Position numbers and translations under genes: made by a program
Part shown: in pieces, positions 8,754-17,539 of the stretch
Layout of the letters: every line of letters begins with the position of its first letter
Numbering within the stretch: position 1 is the first letter of the stretch
DNA from: Leadbetterella sp964563435
GTDB lineage: Bacteria; Bacteroidota; Bacteroidia; Cytophagales; Spirosomataceae
Length of the DNA: 64,000 nt
Assembly: GCA_964563435.1 (NCBI GenBank)
Contig: CAZLXI010000021.1
Coordinates: 13,932 to 77,931, forward strand
Direction: 5' to 3'
Notes under the pieces: generated by a model
What the model saw: the letters and a program-made list of their open reading frames with translations, nothing else
What the model was told of the DNA's origin: nothing
Database searches by the model: none

Positions 8754-8817
8754 TGAAGGTTTTTGAGCGGTAACCAGATGAAGACACTAAGAGTGGTGAA
8801 AGAAAAATTATAAAAGG

Positions 8818-10011
8818 ATGAAATATATAAGACTTGTATTATACGGATATTTAGTAGCGATGTTAATGGCAGGGTGCTCTGAAACAAAAGAGCCGGAAAA
8901 GGAAGAAGAGCCTCAGCCCAAAGAAGATGAACACCAGAAAGACATTCTGTCGGTGGATAATGCTATTCAGACCTTTATGGCAAAATACAATATCCCGGGA
9001 GCCAGCCTGGCGGTGTCCAAAAACAGTAAAATGGTGTATCAGAAGGGTTACGGATATGCTGATACCGAAACCCGCGAAGAAGTTACCCCGCAACATATCT
9101 TCCGTCTGGCCAGTGTAAGCAAAGCGTATACCGGCGTGGCTATTATGATTTTGGTGCAGGAAAACAAACTTGCTTTGACCGATAAGGTGTTTGGTGAGGG
9201 GGCCCTGCTGGGCACCCGGTACGGCAAGCCTCCATACAACTCGAATCTGTCGGCCATAACGTTAAAAGACCTCCTCCAAAACGTTTCCGGATCATGGGGC
9301 GCGTCTACTGGAGGAGATGTGATCGACTATAATCCCGAATTTACAAATGAGCAATTACTGAACTGGATTATCAGCACCCGGCCTAACCCGAGAGCACCCG
9401 GAGAGCTATTCGATTACTCCAACATCAATTTATGGATAGCCGGAAGAATAATAGAGAAAGTGTCGGGTAAAAGCTATATAGATTTTGTAAAAGAAAAAAT
9501 TCTTCGTCCTGCAGGCGCTGAACATACCGGCCTTGCCGGCAGGACCCTCGCAGAACGCAAGCCGAATGAGGTGAAATACTACGGTCAGGAAACCGACCCC
9601 CCGTATGTATATACTATCGCGTTTCCCAGACGGGATGCTGACGGCGGATTATCGGCTACCGCCCCCGACCTGCTGCGTTTCGTGAATGCTATTGACGGAC
9701 TTACCGCGCGCCCCGACATTCTCACTGCCGCATCGCGTACAACACTCATGACTACCCCTGCTGCATTTTCCGACTGGGGCCTGGGTATAGGGGTATGGAG
9801 AGCGCAGAATCTTATTTTCAGCTATGGAAGTCTTCCAGGAACAAGGGCCGGATTTATGTGTGATAATGACAATGGAATGAGTGCGGTACTGCTCCTTAAT
9901 TCAAGAATTATAACAGAGAAAGAAGCACCATTTATTCAGGATATGCAGACGGTGCTTCTGAATTTACTGAAAAATAATACCGGCAGATGGCAGGCAATTG
10001 ACCAGTTTTAG
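8818..10011 (+). CDS. Serine beta-lactamase-like hydrolase, lipoprotein
   Basis: A 397-residue member of the beta-lactamase/D-Ala-D-Ala carboxypeptidase (class C-like, PBP4*) family. The signal peptide ends in a lipobox, LMAGC with Cys20, followed by an acidic linker rich in Glu and Pro (21-42), so the enzyme is tethered to a membrane. The catalytic SxxK is S99-V-S-K102 (FRLASVSKAYTG) and the YxN motif is Y200-S-N202 (ELFDYSNINLW). A late GSLPGTRAGF segment takes the place of the third active-site motif. The substrate cannot be told: such proteins act as esterases, peptidases or lactamases. It has its own long leader region upstream and ends 88 bases before a histidine kinase. Confidence 0.9.
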   Translation: MKYIRLVLYGYLVAMLMAGCSETKEPEKEEEPQPKEDEHQKDILSVDNAIQTFMAKYNIPGASLAVSKNSKMVYQKGYGYADTETREEVTPQHIFRLASVSKAYTGVAIMILVQENKLALTDKVFGEGALLGTRYGKPPYNSNLSAITLKDLLQNVSGSWGASTGGDVIDYNPEFTNEQLLNWIISTRPNPRAPGELFDYSNINLWIAGRIIEKVSGKSYIDFVKEKILRPAGAEHTGLAGRTLAERKPNEVKYYGQETDPPYVYTIAFPRRDADGGLSATAPDLLRFVNAIDGLTARPDILTAASRTTLMTTPAAFSDWGLGIGVWRAQNLIFSYGSLPGTRAGFMCDNDNGMSAVLLLNSRIITEKEAPFIQDMQTVLLNLLKNNTGRWQAIDQF

Positions 10012-10099
10012 GAACACAAATGCGGCATTAGCGGTCTGAGGATACAATTATTCTTTGAATTAGATGTGTTTTCGAGTAATTTTTGGGAAAAAGGTACGA

Positions 10100-11953
10100 A
10101 TGAGAAAAATTGGGATTATACTGCTTTTGTCCTTAACAGGCCTGAATGGATATGGGAAAGAAGGTATGGGCGCAGAAAAAGAATACCTCAACACATTAAT
10201 ACGTGAACCGTCATCCTATACGAGAGACTCTCTGCTCATTACAACATTCAGAACTTTCTGGGCATCACCCCATGCCGTTGAAGAAAAAGAGTTTACCTGG
10301 AACTTCCTGTCGGATATGTCTGCTATTGCAGAAACCAGCTCGTGGCCACCCGCTATGGCAAATTACCTTTACATGAAAGGGAGTGAGTATCTTCGGAGAA
10401 ATCAGCTCTATTCGGCGTTTGATTATCTGGAAAGGTCTATGCTCGAGTTTAAGAAGCTGAAAGATGTAAAAAACTTCGGCATTGTCAATAACAAGTTCAT
10501 CCCTCTGATGACATGGAACATGTATGAGAATGATATTTCGGAGGATTCTAAAGTCAAATATTCAAACTATTTTTCAGAAGCACTTGAAGCCGCCCAAACC
10601 GGAGGCCACATCGATGTAATAGCGAATATTAAAATTACCTGGGCAGCTTATACACTCGTTGTTCTCAAAGATTATAAAGAATCGCTGCGGATGACGGATG
10701 AGATTTTCGAGCTCATAAAAGATCAGGACAAGGAAGAATGGTTTGATTATTTCTATATTACCATGCTCGGACAAAGCCTGAACTATATGTACCTTGGAAA
10801 TACCCGGGAAGGAGAGCACATACTCGACCAGGTGGTAGATGCCTGTGTCCGGCGATCCGAGTATAACCAGGCACAGTACATCCTGGGCCAGGTAGCAGGT
10901 TTTGTAGGACGTTATTACCTGAATCGCAAAGAATATAAAAAAGCTTTAAAATATGCTTCCCTGGCCGAAAAGCGCGTAAATTTCATGGAATTTCCGTATT
11001 TCGCCAACTACCTCAACAAGACCCTTTATGAAGCCTATAAATACAACGGTCATGCAGAAACAGCATTGAAATACCTGGAAAAGGTAAGGCTATATGAGCA
11101 GGAGTCGAAGGCGGAAAGGCTAAACCAGGGGTTTGCCGAATGGCAATTGAAATATGAAACGGAAAAGCATAAAAACCAGATCACCCGACTGGAAAATGAA
11201 AACCTGTTAAAGTCTGAACAACAAAACCGCATCATCCGCCATGCCTTACTGGTGATGGTGATTACAGGAGTAATTGCCACCCTGTATATCGTGAACAGCA
11301 ACCGGGAGTTAAAACATAAAAATGAGGAGCTGAAGCTAAAAAATGAGGAGATCTCAAAAGCGGTTTTTAAAGGGCAGACCATTGAACGGAAAAGACTGGC
11401 ATCCGAACTTCACGATAATCTGAACACCAAAATTGCAGCCCTAAAATGGCGCTTTGAAACGACAGACACACCCACACCCGAGCAGCGGAACTCTTTTGTG
11501 CAGATTCTGGACGATATCTATATGGACGTCAGGCTGATCTCCCATAATCTTATTCCCAGCGAACTGGAAGCCCTCGGGCTGGTTAATTCTATACGGAAGC
11601 TCATCAAAAGCCTGGATAGACATCCTATAGCATTCCATTTCAGGGATGAAGGATTCTCCCAACGGCTCCCGGTTGACCTGGAATACCAGATCTACAACAT
11701 CATACTTGAACTGATCAATAATATTCTCAAACATTCAAAAGCCACTCAGGCGCAGATCCTTTTAAACCGCACCGATATTCAGGTAGCTCTTACCGTTTCA
11801 GATAACGGCATCGGATTTATAGAAGACAAAGAAGCAAGCGGAGTAGGGCTTGCCAATATTAAATCAAGGGTGGAACAACTGAAAGGCCAAATCACCTTTC
11901 CGGCTAGCGAAGAGGGGGGAACTACCATAGATATCCTGTTGCCAACGGGCTGA
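10100..11953 (+). CDS. TPR-containing sensor histidine kinase (HisKA_3 type)
   Basis: A 617-residue kinase. The start at 10100 gives a clean signal peptide (MRKIGIILLLSLTGLNGYG); an ATG 36 bases earlier would mask it. The exported part (20-375) is helical and TPR-like, followed by a membrane helix near residues 377-395 (ALLVMVITGVIATLYIV) and a coiled coil. The cytoplasmic kinase has the HisKA_3 motif RKRLASELHDNLNTKIAAL with the phosphorylated His and a HATPase_c domain (LINNILKHSKA as N box, VSDNGIGF as G1, GVGLANIKSR as G2). This is the NarX/DesK class, which pairs with LuxR-type regulators. The convergent regulator gene, ending 15 bases away on the other strand, is the likely partner. Confidence 0.92.
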   Translation: MRKIGIILLLSLTGLNGYGKEGMGAEKEYLNTLIREPSSYTRDSLLITTFRTFWASPHAVEEKEFTWNFLSDMSAIAETSSWPPAMANYLYMKGSEYLRRNQLYSAFDYLERSMLEFKKLKDVKNFGIVNNKFIPLMTWNMYENDISEDSKVKYSNYFSEALEAAQTGGHIDVIANIKITWAAYTLVVLKDYKESLRMTDEIFELIKDQDKEEWFDYFYITMLGQSLNYMYLGNTREGEHILDQVVDACVRRSEYNQAQYILGQVAGFVGRYYLNRKEYKKALKYASLAEKRVNFMEFPYFANYLNKTLYEAYKYNGHAETALKYLEKVRLYEQESKAERLNQGFAEWQLKYETEKHKNQITRLENENLLKSEQQNRIIRHALLVMVITGVIATLYIVNSNRELKHKNEELKLKNEEISKAVFKGQTIERKRLASELHDNLNTKIAALKWRFETTDTPTPEQRNSFVQILDDIYMDVRLISHNLIPSELEALGLVNSIRKLIKSLDRHPIAFHFRDEGFSQRLPVDLEYQIYNIILELINNILKHSKATQAQILLNRTDIQVALTVSDNGIGFIEDKEASGVGLANIKSRVEQLKGQITFPASEEGGTTIDILLPTG

Positions 11954-11968
11954 ACCGGTTCGAAATCA

Positions 11969-12613
11969 TCAGATCAGCTTATATTTCAACGCATATTTAA
12001 TTATGCCGATGGAGTTCCTCACCCCCAGTTTCTGCAAAATATTGTGCCGGTGATTTTCCACGGTTCCAGGGCTGATAAAAAGTCGCTCTGCGATCTCGGT
12101 AGAAGAGAGTTCCTGTGCGATAAGCTTTACAACATCCAGTTCCCGGCTTGATAAGGCTTTAATATTGTTAAGGCTTGTTTCATCATTTGCTAATAAGGAA
12201 GGGCTTAGCAACTCCTGCATTACATCGCTGCTGAAAAATTTTTCCCCCTTTAATATCGTCCGAAAAGCCTTGGTCAGCTCCTCTTTGTTGGCTTTTTTGG
12301 TAATATATCCCGAAACCCCCGACTGGAAGGCCTCCTTTATGGCTTCAGCTGTGTCATTAACAGTCAGCATCAGTATTTTTGTATCAGGATAAAGAGCACG
12401 GACTTTCAAGGTAAGTTCTATCCCGTTGGAATACGGCATGTTCATATCCGTGACAAGAATATCCACATGATGCGTAGCAAGAAAATCAAGCACATTCCGG
12501 CTGTCACCAATAGTACCTGCCACTTCCATATCTTCGATAGAGTTGATGAGGAGAGACAGGCTGTCAAGCAGAATCTTATGATCGTCTACTAGCAATACAT
12601 GGTATTTCTTCAT
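11969..12613 (-). CDS. LuxR/NarL-family response regulator
   Basis: A 214-residue two-domain regulator: receiver domain with acidic D10-D11, phosphoacceptor D56 (ILVTDMNMPYSNG) and the conserved Lys in YITKKAN, then a LuxR helix-turn-helix (LSSRELDVVKLIAQELSSTE, SPGTVENHRHNILQKLGV). The start MKKYHVLLVDDH at 12613 was chosen over an in-frame ATG 18 bases upstream since it is the family norm. It converges on the TPR kinase at 10100-11953 and lies divergent from the kinase at 12786, so it could serve either; the first has no other partner, while the second has its own. Confidence 0.93.
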   Translation of the reverse strand: MKKYHVLLVDDHKILLDSLSLLINSIEDMEVAGTIGDSRNVLDFLATHHVDILVTDMNMPYSNGIELTLKVRALYPDTKILMLTVNDTAEAIKEAFQSGVSGYITKKANKEELTKAFRTILKGEKFFSSDVMQELLSPSLLANDETSLNNIKALSSRELDVVKLIAQELSSTEIAERLFISPGTVENHRHNILQKLGVRNSIGIIKYALKYKLI

Positions 12614-12785
12614 TGCGACCGCAACATACATAAACCCAAAAATAAGATTTTAGAGAATGAAATGGAATATCTTGCAGGGATTATTTAACCATTACGTGTA
12701 AATAGCAGTTAAACTCTGTCAAAAAAGATAAAAATCAATCTAAAATAACTATCTTCGGAAGATCACACTGAAAATCGTTCGTTTT

Positions 12786-14603
12786 ATGAAGTATATATTA
12801 TTCATAACACTTTATAGTTTCTTATTTTCCTGCCAATCAGACCCGAAAACGATATTTGACAAGGAGCGAAATTCTCCTGACTCTCTGGCTATTGTGCAGG
12901 CATTTAGCAAGGCACTTATAAACCGGGACAGCGCCTCGCTGTATGTGGGCGAAGCTGAAGCAACCGCCGGAGAAAACAAGTTTCTCCGCGATATCTATAC
13001 CTTTAACCTGGCCAGGTACTATTTACAGAGCGGACAGCTTGCTACGGCCGGTAACCTACTTGATTCTACATTGAAGAGCTATCCGGAAGATGATCCGAAG
13101 ACCGGGAAGTATCTGAGTCTCCTGGCCGCAGTTTCTGCTTACCGGAACAGGTCGGAACAAGCCGTAAAGTATTATGAGAGGGCATTGACTATTTTTGAAA
13201 AGTCAGGTGATGCAAACCAGGCCGCTGCCGTTCACTTCAATCTGGCAAATGTGTTTTTCGGCCGATTGGACTTTAAAGCTTCTTACCGGCATATTTCTCA
13301 TGCAAAGAAAGAGTTTGAAGCCTTAAATAACCTGACAAACGAAGCCCTGGCCTCCGGGATTCTCGCCGTTTCACTCATTAAGCTTGACAGTCTCGAAAAA
13401 GGAAAAATAATTGCAGAGGAAGCACTCTCTAAAAGCACAAATAACCCGATGGCTGCTATTTTGGCTAACTATGCGCTGGGAGAATACGCGCATTCGCAGG
13501 AAAGATTTGATGAAGCACTCTCCTTTTATGACCTCGCAAAGAAAACAGGAGAAACCTTTCGGATAAAAAACCTGGAGCTCCCTGTGGAGGCAGCGCGACT
13601 GGATGCCCTGGTAAAACTAAAGAAAGCACGGGAGGCTATTCTCACCGGGGAGTCTGTGCTGCAGCTGGCCGTTGCTCAGGATAACAAAGAAGTACAATAC
13701 CCCATTTATCGCAACCTGGCCTTTGGATGGGAACAGGCCGGAAATCAGGCCAAAGCGTTGGAGTACCTGAAAACAGGGGAGGAAATTTTCCGGAATAACA
13801 TGATGGAAAATAACCAGGAACTAATGAAAGAAATCCTCATTAAGTATGAGACAGAAAAGAAGAGCCGGGTAATAGCGCAAAACGAAAGTCAGATCGCCCG
13901 TCAGAAATTATTTATCAGTCTTCTGGCAGGTAGCGTTCTGATTATACTGGCATTCCTTTGGGCCTACTACCGGAATGTGTCACAGCAACGAAAAATAAGT
14001 CGGTTAAACAAAGAAAAGGAAGTAAACCAGGCCCGGGTAGAGGGAGAAGAACAGGAAAGAAAGCGATTGTCGGAAGAGCTTCATGACGGAATAGCCTCTT
14101 CATTAACCGCGGTGAGGTTGAAACTGGAAAATACGGGAGGCGATGCCCTGGCCGTCAGGATGGTGAAAGATATGCATAAGGAGGTGAGAAAAGTGGCCCG
14201 GAATCTAATGCCCGTAAATTTCGAAAAAAGTGCCCTGGAAGACGAAATACGGAACTTTTGTGCCACTTTGGATACCGGTAACGTAACCTTCTTCTCCAAT
14301 GCCCCAAGCCCCCGCATCCCCTCGCCCCATGCATTGATTCTGTACCGTGGAGTACAGGAGCTCATTCAAAACGCAATTAAGCATGCCGAAGCCGGTAAAA
14401 TATCCGTGCAATTGATGGTGTCCGGTTCACATCTTACCCTGGGGGTGGAAGATAACGGAAAGGGCTTTAACCCGGAGGCGCTTAATGGTAGTAGTGGCCT
14501 GTCCAACCTTAGGAATCGGTTGTACAAAATCGGGGCGGAACTGACCCTGGATAGCGCCGCAGACAACGGAACCACTGCCTTTATTGAATATTCAGTTTTA
14601 TGA
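12786..14603 (+). CDS. TPR-containing lipoprotein-type sensor histidine kinase
   Basis: A 605-residue HisKA_3 kinase. The N-terminus MKYILFITLYSFLFSC resembles a lipobox with Cys16, unusual for a kinase but seen in this Bacteroidota group. TPR repeats fill residues 60-340 (for example YYERALTIFEKSGDANQAAA). A membrane helix lies near 375-395 (LFISLLAGSVLIILAFLWAY), followed by a coiled coil and the H box RKRLSEELHDGIASSLTAVR. The ATPase domain has QNAIKHAEA, EDNGKGF and GLSNLRNRL. The stop overlaps the start of the next gene (ATGA), so kinase and regulator are one transcription unit. Confidence 0.92.
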   Translation: MKYILFITLYSFLFSCQSDPKTIFDKERNSPDSLAIVQAFSKALINRDSASLYVGEAEATAGENKFLRDIYTFNLARYYLQSGQLATAGNLLDSTLKSYPEDDPKTGKYLSLLAAVSAYRNRSEQAVKYYERALTIFEKSGDANQAAAVHFNLANVFFGRLDFKASYRHISHAKKEFEALNNLTNEALASGILAVSLIKLDSLEKGKIIAEEALSKSTNNPMAAILANYALGEYAHSQERFDEALSFYDLAKKTGETFRIKNLELPVEAARLDALVKLKKAREAILTGESVLQLAVAQDNKEVQYPIYRNLAFGWEQAGNQAKALEYLKTGEEIFRNNMMENNQELMKEILIKYETEKKSRVIAQNESQIARQKLFISLLAGSVLIILAFLWAYYRNVSQQRKISRLNKEKEVNQARVEGEEQERKRLSEELHDGIASSLTAVRLKLENTGGDALAVRMVKDMHKEVRKVARNLMPVNFEKSALEDEIRNFCATLDTGNVTFFSNAPSPRIPSPHALILYRGVQELIQNAIKHAEAGKISVQLMVSGSHLTLGVEDNGKGFNPEALNGSSGLSNLRNRLYKIGAELTLDSAADNGTTAFIEYSVL

Positions 14604-15208
14604 TAGAAAATGTAGCGATTGCAGATGACCACAGCCTGATCCTTGACGGGTTTGAGAAAATCCTTCAAAGGGATCGGCCCGACCTGAAAATTTTCAAGGT
14701 AAAAAATAAACCGGGCCTGATGAAAGTATTGGCGGAAAACCGGGTAGACGTCTTGTTTCAGGATGTGAAATTCGGGGCCTTTGATGCCCGCGACTTTATA
14801 GAAGAGATTCGCCGGCATTATCCCAAGCTAAAGATACTCATCATTTCCACATTCAATGATCAGACAACAGTAAAAGCATTGTTTAAGCAGGGGGTTGATG
14901 GTTATATATCCAAAGCAGATGATAGTAAAGAGTTGCTGGCGGCACTGGAAAGTATGGAAAGAGGCGAAACATTTTTTTCGCCTGAAGTAAAAAGAACAAA
15001 TACCACCACTATAGGGTTATCCCTTACATCAGGGGAAAGAAAAGTACTTTTGCTAATTATGGAAGGCTTTACGACCCGCCAGATAGCCGGTAAGGTACAC
15101 CTCTCAGAAAAGACCATAGAGATATACCGCTCCAATCTGCTCGTAAAATTCGATGTAAGAAACGTGGCTGCCCTTGTCAAAAGGGCTATTTATGAGGGAT
15201 TTATCTAG
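14600..15208 (+). CDS. LuxR-family response regulator, coupled to kinase
   Basis: A 202-residue regulator overlapping the kinase stop by four bases. The receiver has D9-D10 and phosphoacceptor D55, but the usual Met-Pro after it is replaced (FQDVKFGAFDARDF), so the loop after the phosphorylation site is not typical. The Lys in GYISKADDSK is conserved. The C-terminal LuxR domain is intact (LTSGERKVLLLIMEGFTTRQ, LSEKTIEIYRSNLLVKF). Pair with the kinase at 12786-14603. Targets are unknown. Confidence 0.92.
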   Translation: MIENVAIADDHSLILDGFEKILQRDRPDLKIFKVKNKPGLMKVLAENRVDVLFQDVKFGAFDARDFIEEIRRHYPKLKILIISTFNDQTTVKALFKQGVDGYISKADDSKELLAALESMERGETFFSPEVKRTNTTTIGLSLTSGERKVLLLIMEGFTTRQIAGKVHLSEKTIEIYRSNLLVKFDVRNVAALVKRAIYEGFI

Positions 15209-15250
15209 GGGCAATGGCTATCCTTCGACCCTGTCAAAAGTGCTGCATGG

Positions 15251-15763
15251 CTATAAAATTTCAATGTAGTATATTTCGAATTTCCCTTCCGTTACACTTA
15301 CTTTGGCTATCGGGTAAAATGCCTCTGTAGTGAAACTGAATGTTCCCTTTACCATTTTTTTAGCCTTGTCAAATTCAGTAATAGTCAGTGCACCGCTGAC
15401 CGCCGAACCGATCGCCGGTATACCGTTATCATCCTCAATTTGATACGAGGCTATGTGAGGAGTGCCCGAGGTGGGCGATTCTTTGGTGAAAGCAAAGGTG
15501 CCGGTACCTTGCTCTTCCTTGAAGGAGAGGTGTATTCTCTGCCAGCCAGTCCGTGTATAATCGCCATCTATCCCTATATATACTTTACCGTCCAATCCCC
15601 GGCCCATAACCCCTTCTACTTCGTTTGCTGAATAATCCTTGCCGTCGACCTTCGCGGTCAGCGTACTTTTTCCGCTTTTAGGATTCCCGATACCCAGTTT
15701 GGAGCAGGCCATGGCTCCGGTGAGTAGCAAAGTGGCCAGAAATACTGTCATTAATGTTTTCAT
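15251..15763 (-). CDS. DUF6252-like lipoprotein
   Basis: A 170-residue lipoprotein. The start MKTLMTVFLATLLLTGAMAC at 15763 was chosen because it gives a lipobox with Cys20; an earlier ATG at 15811 adds 16 residues that are not signal-like. The mature part is all beta (LTAKVDGKDYSANEVEGVMG, then FTKESPTSGTPHIASYQIED, and GTFSFTTEAF), the pattern of the DUF6252 family of small Bacteroidota lipoproteins of unknown function. Its upstream region has a good -7 element and a palindrome centred about 43 bases before the expected start, so it is probably under activator control. Confidence 0.8.
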   Translation of the reverse strand: MKTLMTVFLATLLLTGAMACSKLGIGNPKSGKSTLTAKVDGKDYSANEVEGVMGRGLDGKVYIGIDGDYTRTGWQRIHLSFKEEQGTGTFAFTKESPTSGTPHIASYQIEDDNGIPAIGSAVSGALTITEFDKAKKMVKGTFSFTTEAFYPIAKVSVTEGKFEIYYIEIL

Positions 15764-15789
15764 AAGTTTGTTTACGTTTAGATCTTCCG

Positions 15790-15797
15790 CAAAACTA
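15790..15797 (-). promoter_or_regulatory. -7 element of the DUF6252-like gene
   Basis: On the minus strand TAGTTTTG matches the Bacteroidota TAnnTTTG element, 27 bases before the ATG at 15763. No TTTG is seen at the usual -33 distance, which fits a promoter that depends on an activator. Confidence 0.5.
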
Positions 15798-15817
15798 TCC
15801 TGGCCCCGCAACCGGTT

Positions 15818-15836
15818 TTTAGGGGTTTTCCCTAAA
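15818..15836. promoter_or_regulatory. Palindromic operator upstream of DUF6252-like gene
   Basis: TTTAGGG and CCCTAAA are perfect 7-bp arms around GTTTT. The centre lies about 43 bases before the expected start of the minus-strand lipoprotein transcript, the classic site for an activator touching RNA polymerase. The sulfatase gene starts on the other side, so it could be controlled too. Confidence 0.45.
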
Positions 15837-15910
15837 TTTTTACCCCGGCATTCAAACTATTTCCTATCTTTAACTCATGATTATGCCTGATTTATCCGGA
15901 TTTTATATCG

Positions 15911-17536
15911 ATGAAAATAAGAATACTCATTTTAACCCTTGTACTGTCTTCCTTTGTGTGGGGCTTCCGGAGAGCAGTAAACAAAAATAAGCCGGCCACC
16001 CGCCCCAACATCGTATTCATCATGTCGGATGATCATGCCTACCAGGCCATTTCGGCCTATAACCCGGCATTGACGCACACACCGAACATTGACCGCATTG
16101 CGCAAAACGGCATGCTCTTTACCAATGCCTGCGTCACCAATTCCATCTGCTCCCCTTCGCGGGCGGTGATCCTGACCGGCAAGCACTCGCATATCACCGG
16201 AAAGATCGACAATAACTTCCCGTTTGATACTACTAACGTTACTTTCCCGCAAATCCTGCAGGCCAACGGCTACCAGACCGCCATGTTCGGAAAGCTCCAT
16301 TTCGGCAATAACCCCAAAGGCTTTGATGAATTCAAGATCCTTCCCGGTCAGGGCGACTATTATAACCCCGACTTTATCACTCAAAAGCAGGGACGACAGA
16401 AGTTTACCGGATACGTAACCGATATCATCACCGACTTTACACTTAACTGGCTCAAAAAAGAACGCGACCCGGATAAGCCCTTTTTCCTGGCCTACCTGCA
16501 CAAAGCCCCGCACAGGGAGTGGCTTCCCGCCGAAAGGCATTTTGAAGAATACCTAAAAAAGACATTTCCCGAACCAGAAACCCTTTTTGATAATTACAAA
16601 GGAAGAGGACGGGCCAGCAAAGAGGCCGAAATGAACCTTCTCACCCACATGAACTGGGCGGGAGACTCCAAGATCTTTCCGGAGAATATGGACAAGCTCG
16701 GAATAAAGGAAAGCCACACTTATGACAAGGGAAACTATACCCATACGGTAGGAAGGATGAATTCCGAACAACGAAAAAAATGGGACGCCGCCTACGGCAA
16801 AATGAACGAGCAGTTCATAAAGGACTTCCCCAAAATGACCGAAACAGATAAAATGAAATGGCGCTACCAACGTTACATGCAGGATTACCTCGGCACCATT
16901 GCGGCGGTAGATGAGGGTGTGGGTAAGGTACTCGACTTTCTGAAAGAGAACGGCCTGGACAAAAACACGATCATCGTCTATACCTCCGATCAGGGCTTTT
17001 ACCTGGGGGAGCACGGCTGGTACGATAAGCGCTTTATTTTTGACGAGTCTTTCAAGACCCCGCTGCTGGTGCAGTGGAACGGTGTGATCCAACCCGGATC
17101 AAAAAACTCCAATATGGTACAGAACCTTGACTTCGCCCAGACCTTCCTCGACGCTGCCGGCATAAAAGCCCCGTCCGATATGCAGGGCGAGAGCCTTATT
17201 CCCCTTTTTAAGGGGAAAGGAAAAAACTTCAGAGAAGCGGCCTACTATCATTACTACGAATACCCCGGCATACACATGGTCAAGCGGCACTACGGCATAG
17301 TCACCGAAAAATATAAGCTGGTTCATTTTTACTACGACATTGACGAATGGGAGCTCTATGACCGAACCCTAGATAAAAATGAAATGAAGAACGTATATCA
17401 TGACCCCGCCTATGCAAAAATCAAAGCAGAGCTGCATAAAAAACTGACCGGCTTGCGGAAGAAATATAAAGATTCGGAAGAACTGGATAAAATGTATATC
17501 CAAAAATACAAAGAGCTGGGAATTATCGGAAGTTAA
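15911..17536 (+). CDS. Sulfatase (formylglycine-dependent, S1 family)
   Basis: A 541-residue exported sulfatase that hydrolyses sulfate esters, most likely on a polysaccharide. After the signal peptide (1-18, ending VWG) comes the metal-binding start PNIVFIMSDDHAYQ (D40, D41), then the modification motif C80-S-P-S-R84, where the Cys is converted to formylglycine. GKLHFG, HKAPHREW, YTSDQGFYLGEHGWYDKR and FDESFKTPLLVQW are the usual active-site and S1-type segments. No anaerobic or aerobic maturase gene is in this window. It stands alone here, not in a SusCD locus. It converges with the glycosyltransferase gene with only three bases between the two stops. Confidence 0.95.
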   Translation: MKIRILILTLVLSSFVWGFRRAVNKNKPATRPNIVFIMSDDHAYQAISAYNPALTHTPNIDRIAQNGMLFTNACVTNSICSPSRAVILTGKHSHITGKIDNNFPFDTTNVTFPQILQANGYQTAMFGKLHFGNNPKGFDEFKILPGQGDYYNPDFITQKQGRQKFTGYVTDIITDFTLNWLKKERDPDKPFFLAYLHKAPHREWLPAERHFEEYLKKTFPEPETLFDNYKGRGRASKEAEMNLLTHMNWAGDSKIFPENMDKLGIKESHTYDKGNYTHTVGRMNSEQRKKWDAAYGKMNEQFIKDFPKMTETDKMKWRYQRYMQDYLGTIAAVDEGVGKVLDFLKENGLDKNTIIVYTSDQGFYLGEHGWYDKRFIFDESFKTPLLVQWNGVIQPGSKNSNMVQNLDFAQTFLDAAGIKAPSDMQGESLIPLFKGKGKNFREAAYYHYYEYPGIHMVKRHYGIVTEKYKLVHFYYDIDEWELYDRTLDKNEMKNVYHDPAYAKIKAELHKKLTGLRKKYKDSEELDKMYIQKYKELGIIGS

Positions 17537-17539
17537 TTC

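Larger units (their letters stand above)
8362..8817. other. Long non-coding stretch with palindromes
   Basis: This 456-base gap holds no gene that I can support well. It has a nested inverted repeat (GGATTACC at 8521-8528 with GGTAATCC at 8546-8553, enclosing CCTG/CAGG), then a hairpin at 8555-8574, then a -7-like TAGTTTTA at 8618-8625. The second half contains a 29-codon open frame (8664-8753). Together this looks like a regulated promoter with a long leader for the serine hydrolase gene at 8818. Confidence 0.5.
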
